Positions 58,277-64,000 of a DNA stretch of 64,000 nt are shown here, piece by piece. The translations under genes and the position numbers were made by a program. Each line of letters begins with the position of its first letter. Positions within the stretch are counted from its first letter, which is position 1. The DNA is from Phoronis australis (lineage: Eukaryota; Phoronida; Phoronidae). The notes beneath the pieces were generated by a model, which saw only the letters and a program-made list of their open reading frames with translations, did no database searches and was not told the origin of the DNA. The stretch covers positions 241,687 to 305,686 of the forward strand of contig NMRA01000240.1 of assembly GCA_002633005.1 (NCBI GenBank). The letters are read 5' to 3'.

Positions 58277-58417
58277 AGTGCCCCTATAGTGTGGTGTATT
58301 GTTCCCGCTTGTGCGAACTATGAAGCTGCGAAGAAAGCGGGTACATCGTTTTTAAGATTTCTTGGAGAGCCCATAATGCTTCGGAAGTGGTTCGCGGTAA
58401 TGAAGAATGAAAAGTAG
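58277..58417 (+). pseudogene. THAP-like zinc finger fragment
   Basis: The frame reads VWCIVPACANYEAAKKAGTS, then FLRFLGEPIMLRKWFAVMKN and a stop at 58415. C-x4-C followed by F-x-R-F and the W in 'LRKW' is the first half of a THAP domain, although the canonical F-P is F-L here. The C-terminal C-H pair is not readable after the stop. It could be a transposon-derived or host THAP gene. It differs clearly from the two Kolobok THAP copies. Confidence 0.5.
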
Positions 58418-58646
58418 GCCGCTAATACCAAGTATGAGGCCGCGAAACTTCTCCGTGTCTGTCAGTGGCCTGCATTTCGTCGGATCGGTTGTCGATCAGT
58501 TTTTGACTATGGAGAATTGTAGTTGGCCACGAAAACATAAACAATAACATTTAATTCATGGCGTGAGAACGTAATGTTTATATGACCTATTTGATGACTG
58601 ACTCGTTTGTGAGCATTATGTTTGGTCCTCTGGCTGTAGGATGATT

Positions 58647-59069
58647 TAGCCGGTTCTTTTCCTCAGCCCTAAAATTGCCATAAGTACATCTCTGTTTAGA
58701 TACGGTGCAAAATCAGGATGGTCCGTGAGACACATCTGCGCGTCTCCAAGAAGGCATTTCTCTTGCGGAATTTCGTGGCAGCAAACGCAAGCGTCAGCCG
58801 TTTCCATTATCGTGCAGTTAGCTCACTGACACCATGACAAATCATTCAAACGGTTTTCGGAACTACCCATATGTTCCGTCGTCTGTGCACGTTCTCGGGA
58901 CATCTCTATTTTTGACAAGCGTATTGGCCGGTTCGAACTGATAGCCTGCGAAACCTAACGATCGACGTGTGAAGTCTTCCTCGGATGAGCACTCGTCTAA
59001 GTCGGGATTGCTAGTTGTCACGTTGACGTTTATTAATGCGCGTTCTGTTTCAAAATGCATTATTCTCAC
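58647..59069 (-). pseudogene. P2X7C-like domain gene relic
   Basis: The minus-strand frame from 59069 gives DECSSEEDFTRRSLGFAGYQ followed by FEP, the acidic-then-GYQFEP start of P2X7 C-terminal-like proteins. After a frameshift near 58863 the core reads LSWCQ, a stop in place of the next Cys, ANCTIMETADACVCCHEIPQ, then MCLTDHPDFAPYLNRDVLM and LRKRTG. This is the full layout of the zinc-binding domain (W-C-x-C-x2-C, ECVCC-like, CITxHPxF...CLN). At least one nonsense mutation (58819 region) and one frameshift kill it. Molecular role of the stand-alone family is unknown. A THAP-like fragment lies 230 bp away on the other strand. Confidence 0.65.
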
Positions 59070-60574
59070 CCTAAAAAATGCTTGTATAAAACTGAAACAA
59101 AGTCTTTCTCATTAGATGTGATGTGTAATGCCTTGGAGTATTCGTGAGTGCAAATGTTTTGAGATGCCAGCAATGAATAAATCACTGCGCTACCGGCTTT
59201 AGATGCAATAAACTACTTGACTGGACTCCGAGGCCGTGTGAGCGCACGCTAATTCAGTGTTTGCTGACAGAAAGCGGTTGTCAAACAGTAACTCGATTTT
59301 ATATTCTATGGTCAGATGTTATGGGAGTCTTTATTTAGATATTCATAATGTATATTATACATTATTCGAATCATTGTTAATGTACAACTTCCGCCCTGTA
59401 AGCCTGAGTGGTAAGATAATCCGACTTCGCGGCCACCGACGAGCTAGTAAGTAGATTTGTAGTTTCGCGATTAATTCACCAAAATGACCATGTGCACATG
59501 GTGTCTTCAGTCCGGGGGGCAATAGACCCTGATCGGGTTCCAAGTCACAGGCCGAGATAGCAAGCGTTTTGTATGTTTAGAACTGTAAAAATTGCAAGTC
59601 TAAAATTACAAAACACAGCTATGTTCTCCTGTCTGTATTTCACGGACGAATAATTTGAATGTATCACGGAACAGACCTCAAACTCCCACGACCGACCTTG
59701 GTAAATTGGCCTACTGAACTCTGTAGGCTACGGTTCGTTCAAATGCCTAAAAATCCGTAACAGTGAAATAAATTAACACGTTTGTTCAATAATTCGATGT
59801 ATTTGTAAGGGTTTTACTTCGGATCTTGATGATTTAGTGGTGTAAACGGTGAATTAAAGCGATAAGTTGACACCAGTAAGCGTGTTGTGAACTGCTGAAC
59901 AGACTCCATTCGAACCTCTGACGTCATTGGTTAACTTCAACACCTCTGTCTGCCGTCAGGTGTCAGGTAAAAGAGCTGTACTTGCTGTTATAGAATGGAA
60001 CCATTCGATCTAAATTGATACAAACTAGGTTGTTTTGGGTGGCGTTTATGTGAAAACCAGCACCACAATTTTGCCCAAATATAAAAAGGTTGGCAAGAGA
60101 GCTAATGCAAATAACTAGCTATTTGGTGGGTTAAATTATGTATACCTAATACTGTCTTTGTTGGGTGCTTACAAATGCTTTTTGTAGCCTTAGGGACACA
60201 TACTGGAAATTTAACTGGGGACAATCACATAATCATGAGTTTAATGATCATTCTCTAAACAGGTATTTAAAGACCCGGACCATAGATAGAAACTTTGTGT
60301 AATCGCTTGCACAACTCGCAAACTTGACGTGGGTTTGTCAGCTGTACCCCTAAGTGTCATTCAAAACCCAATAGAATCTAACATTCTGAATAGCTTCTAG
60401 CTTCTAGGTCTGTGTAATGCTTTGTCCTCCGACTATTTCAGTTAAATTTAACAAAATTACTTAGTGAAAGAAGTTTGTGTTTTAGATGATTATTTAGAAA
60501 AACTCTCAGAAGGAATCAACTTATCTCCTTCAAAAATCACAATTACTTAGTACAACATTTTCACCACATTGTAG
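59070..60574. other. no gene recognised (possible intron)
   Basis: Precedes the EGF-like exon at 60575. No other exon of that gene was found here. Confidence 0.35.
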
Positions 60575-60712
60575 CGTCCGGTAACAATAAAGAGTTTGTC
60601 GCTTGTGAGGACGGTGGGCGATACTGTACTGCGCCAACAGAGTGCGACGAGTTGCTAAATTCTTGCACAAAATGTGTATCCGGAGCGGAAAAGCACGGAA
60701 ACTCCTGCAAAT
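60575..60712 (+). CDS. EGF-like exon of a secreted or membrane protein gene
   Basis: The acceptor TTTCACCACATTGTAG and a GTGAGT donor bound a 138 nt exon that is phase 1 at both ends. It encodes six cysteines spaced C-x6-C-x5-C-x6-C-x2-C-x10-C, starting ACEDGGRYCTAPTECDELL. Length, phases and the opening C-x2-GG-x2-C match the exon at 13943-14080, so the two are probably paralogous modules. Its upstream partner could be the VWA exon (38754-39681), which also ends in phase 1. The following exon is not recognised within the window; it would be expected to encode the membrane helix or further modules. Confidence 0.7.
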
Positions 60713-63145
60713 GTGAGTCTTGCATGTCTTATATTTTACCTCTAAATATAGGTTATAGCACATACATAGGAACACTACTGCGATATCGTATCGAGACTTC
60801 ATTTCATCTGGGCATATACCGATGAGATCAAAGTTCGAGTGCTCATTTCATTTGGGAATGTCCCAACTCCACCAAAGTCGAGATATAGTCGGTGGGCTAG
60901 ATCTCATAGCGTTCATCTTTATGAGTATCTTAGGGGGGCAACCTAATTTTTTCTATGTGGCTAGATAATATACCTATAAATCAAATTCCAAAAAGTTCCC
61001 ACGTCTACACTTGCACATTTTTATTAAAAATGTGTTTTTGTTGCACGAAATATTATGCACATTCCTGCCACTTGGTGGCGCTTTCCTACTGAATTGACCA
61101 ATCAGAGAGCCAGATTGTATTGTTGTGCTTAGTTACTTCAATATGGCTGCTCCCATGGAGTGTGATGCCTGTATAATTCAAGGTTTATCAAACATCACAA
61201 AATTGTCATGCCAGAACCTGAAGAAGCTTAGAGAAGCATCTTGACGAATGCTGGTGGACTGTGGAACACTGTAGGTCAGTAGATCAAAAAGAAGAAGAGA
61301 TGTCACAGACGTTTGTGCAGAAAACAGCTGCATGTCCTGGTATAGCCTATACACAGTATACTGCTGTAGAAGACCAAGTGTCAGACCAAAATTGAAAGGA
61401 CATAAAAAGGCATAGCAACTTTTCAAGACACCAGCAGTAGCACTAAAGCTGAAGCTGCTGAAAGTGATACAGATGTTACCCAAAATTTCCCAAGAAAATC
61501 AATTGGACTTCCAAAATCTGAAACACCCAATTAACTTGAACAAGATAAAAACATTCTGAAACACTAGTGCATTATTTGTTAGCATGAAAAGTATATTAGG
61601 GAACACGTTTCAAGAAAGAGAGAGAAATAACAACTTTATAGCTTTGAAAAACAGGTACGTATTACAACTTGCGGTTTTCCAAGTGTGTTTCAATGTTATC
61701 ACCAGTTGTTTTTTAACTTGTTCAGCTCCTTGGCTGCCTAGGCCTTAGACAATACCGCTGACCCAGTAGAGACGGTAATCATACCATAGGTACTCCATAT
61801 GCCGGATGCTTTTCGGCAAATTATGCATCACACTGGTTAAACCATAAATCATGTTCCTATAAGTTAAGAAGTACCACGTAGAGAGATGCCTCTGAGGATG
61901 CAGTTAATGTATTCATTTGTTCCCAGTTTAAACAAATACTCTTGCAATCCTGTTTTTCGAACTCACTTGTTCAGTTGCCATATCGACACGACTTACGCCA
62001 ATGAATAATCGTATGGCGTTATACTGTGGGTATGATTTTAAGCAGTTTGAGTCAAAAAATTTTGAGAAGGTTAAATGGAGTAGATGGTTGCAACCAACAT
62101 GCCCAAGTGGCCTTCATCCCCTGCCGTGATCTTGGGATAGGGGGAACCTCTTCTCAGTTTTTTGTAAACATTAAGTGCTTAGGTAGCTTCAATGGTAATT
62201 AAATTAAAGTGCCTAAGTGACCAGCGTCCCCGTTGTAATTTGAGGACCATGGAAGCCAATGTCAATTTCGTCAAACATTGATTACCTTAACTGTAAATCG
62301 ATTGACTATGGTATAAGCATCTTATTTAAAAAATTAAATTTCAGTCACTGCACTGGTATATCAGCTGATTTATTTTCAGTTGCATCAACTAATCTAATTA
62401 TTAGATGATTAACATTTTTACGCGACTGATCTGACGGCATGTAAATTTGTTAGGCTGGTGGTGGATCAGTTCCTGATAAGTCTGTCTGAAAAATTTGCAT
62501 GCCAACTCACTCATTGTTAAATGTTAAATTAGCCTTAACAGTCTGGGTTTTTTTCAGATGGACTTGTATCGCAAGCAACAGCTCAGTCCAGGGCCCTGAA
62601 TATGAAAATGAAATTCAAAGATAAAGACCTTGTTTCTTAGAAGCCAAGTACCACAGATCATCATGCTATAAAAATAGAAAAACATGGTGAATAGTGACAA
62701 ATCCACAGTTTTCAGAGATTTTTTATGGTTTTGTTTGGAGTTCATTGAATCAAAGCTTCTAACACATTTAGATGTCATTCGCCTTTTTCAAAACTAAGCA
62801 AGACTTTGAAGCTGTTCTTCAGACAGCTGGTGTGAATGAAGTTATTTGGACAGGCAGTCTTAGCAAACACTGTTGTAGCTACTCACTGTTGCAGTTTGCG
62901 CCCGACTAAGAGATACGAAAGTGAATTGAGGCCAGTGTTCAATAATTCACTTGCTGACTCTAATTAACTCAGCCCATTATAGCATATTTTGAATCAAACG
63001 TTTGCCCAAATCCTGCCCACCTCCAAACAAGGACTTAGTGTTTGACCCATCATCGCATGTGGGCCAATGGGGAGTGTGCAATGCTGTACCCTCTCTAATC
63101 GACCATAGTTGGCTCCTTGGCGGTGGAGCTTTATTGTTAAAATGA
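60713..63145. other. no gene recognised
   Basis: A tiny ATG frame at 61143-61244 (MAAPMECDACIIQGLSN...) and an acceptor-like tract at about 62550-62558 were noted, but no convincing exon with two splice sites and a domain was found. Confidence 0.35.
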
Positions 63146-63343
63146 TTGGCAATGCTCGCAGCTCCATCGACAGTACTTAACAATGAATGCTGCAAGAGCA
63201 AAAAGAACATGTGTGCTGGGAAACTGAGTTTGTGCTTTAATGCTGGGTCAAACTGTACAAAAAAGTGCAACTGTGACAACTGTAGTAACATCAGCAACAC
63301 TGACTGCATAACATTGGATAATTTTTTGACAAGTCAGCCCTAA
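63146..63343 (+). pseudogene. cysteine-rich CXC-like (TSO1/tesmin-type) motif fragment
   Basis: The frame encodes NECCKSKKNMCAGKLSLCFN, then AGSNCTKKCNCDNCSN. The pattern 'C-C-K-S-K...C......CF..G..C...C.C..C.N' closely follows one CXC repeat of the TSO1/tesmin DNA-binding family. Similar Cys-rich tails also end the repeat-associated HEEAD-family proteins (see 2794-4395). The upstream frame is unrelated and no second CXC repeat or linker is seen, so this is probably a fragment of a transposon protein. Confidence 0.4.
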
Positions 63344-64000
63344 ATAGACCTCCAACCCTGTTATTTCGTTTTTTTATTAAAAAGTAAATTTTATTTGTTG
63401 ATTAAGTCATAGAAAGTACATACCTTGGTCATTGTCATGTATTTGTCTCGTACTGCTTGATAAACGCTGTCAGAATAATCTATTATTTTTACGGTCTGTG
63501 TGCACATTCACAGAGATCATTTAACTATATTGTTTTTGTACTATAACGGATTTCTGGTGTATTATGCAAATAAGCTATATTTTATTCCATTAGTCAATGG
63601 TTCAGTCATTGAGGCACAAATTTTGCTCACTCTCAAGTGTTTTGTTATTTTTGTTGCCAGACAATGCTAGAATAACCTCCTAGTAACATTCAGACTTAGT
63701 TTGCATTTCTGTCACTAGGTGTCACTTTACATTCTTTAAATTTCGCTGTTGCAATTAGTCTACAATAGTAAAACATGTAATTTGAGTGTATTATTGTTCA
63801 ATACAATGACATCGATGGGTCCATATTACTTGTTTTACAAAGAAGATAGCAAAAACTGTTGTTTTTACAAATATAAGTTCTCTAAGCTGTATGATGGTTA
63901 TTATGCAACTTCAAACTCAAATTTTTCAAAAAATGTGCAACTTTAAACGTGGGAACTTTTCAGATTTTGAAAGCACTCTAGTAAATGAATTTAAAAACAC
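63344..64000. other. no gene recognised
   Basis: AT-rich; short frames only. Confidence 0.4.

Noticed and set aside
62559-62640. Exon following the EGF-like exon (acceptor TTTTTTTCAG)
   Set aside because: The phase-compatible frame runs to a stop within 27 codons with no hydrophobic segment or cysteine pattern.
1-64000. CRISPR arrays, operons or bacterial-type promoters
   Set aside because: Intron-split coding sequence, LINEs, LTR elements and polyadenylation signals show that the DNA is eukaryotic. No regular spacer-repeat array was seen.
1-64000. tRNA or rRNA genes
   Set aside because: No cloverleaf with A and B boxes or rRNA core sequence was recognised by eye; a covariance-model scan would be decisive.

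Overview
This window is raw eukaryotic genomic DNA, most likely from a marine invertebrate and possibly an ambulacrarian deuterostome (hemichordate or echinoderm). Coding sequence is split by GT/AG introns, the DNA is AT-rich, and most of it is intergenic or intronic and full of decayed transposons. The recurring TAGGCCTA words and the mix of THAP/Kolobok, P2X7C-like, Penelope, CR1/L2-like and Ty3/gypsy relics fit that group. The species call is an inference, since no ribosomal or mitochondrial marker is present.

Host genes are few. (1) The 3' end of a type I membrane protein gene lies on the + strand: an EGF-like exon (13943-14080), then a last exon with a transmembrane helix and an aspartate-rich tail (14352-14578), then AATAAA at 14663. 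(2) A large exon coding a secreted von Willebrand A domain (38754-39681) ends in a perfect donor. A second EGF-like exon at 60575-60712 has exactly the length (138 nt) and phase (1-1) of the first, so a second, related VWA-EGF gene may span the right half. (3) A predicted four-exon gene (28910-33447) would encode a 103-residue single-pass membrane protein.

The left third (0-26 kb) is a stack of mobile elements. A 3.8 kb TIR transposon (2162-6002) carries a broken gene of a widespread repeat-associated family. Beside it is a THAP-domain (Kolobok-like) fragment interrupted by an 899 bp solo LTR (6547-7445) with intact 5 bp target duplication and a heat-shock-element-like motif. At 17.4-20.1 kb a Ty3/gypsy pol relic is split by a 1272 bp Kolobok-like element flanked by TTAA. 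A truncated LINE (20122-21944), AT-rich 60 bp tandem repeats and further LINE tails follow.

The centre holds the most unusual structure. A 2.74 kb segment (26142-28884) bounded by TA dinucleotides recurs in inverted orientation at 33995-36906. The second copy is circularly permuted: its former ends are joined through one TA, and a 174 bp internal block is now present at both ends. This is the arrangement expected from integration of a DNA circle. The small membrane-protein gene sits in the 5.1 kb between the copies.

The right half (40-64 kb) contains a foldback MITE, a pogo/Tigger-like transposase relic, a Penelope-like GIY-YIG endonuclease relic, a nearly complete but frame-broken CR1/L2-type LINE (48640-52080, minus), ~245 bp tandem repeats, and THAP and P2X7C-like fragments near 58-59 kb. 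Long stretches show nothing recognisable and are listed as such.
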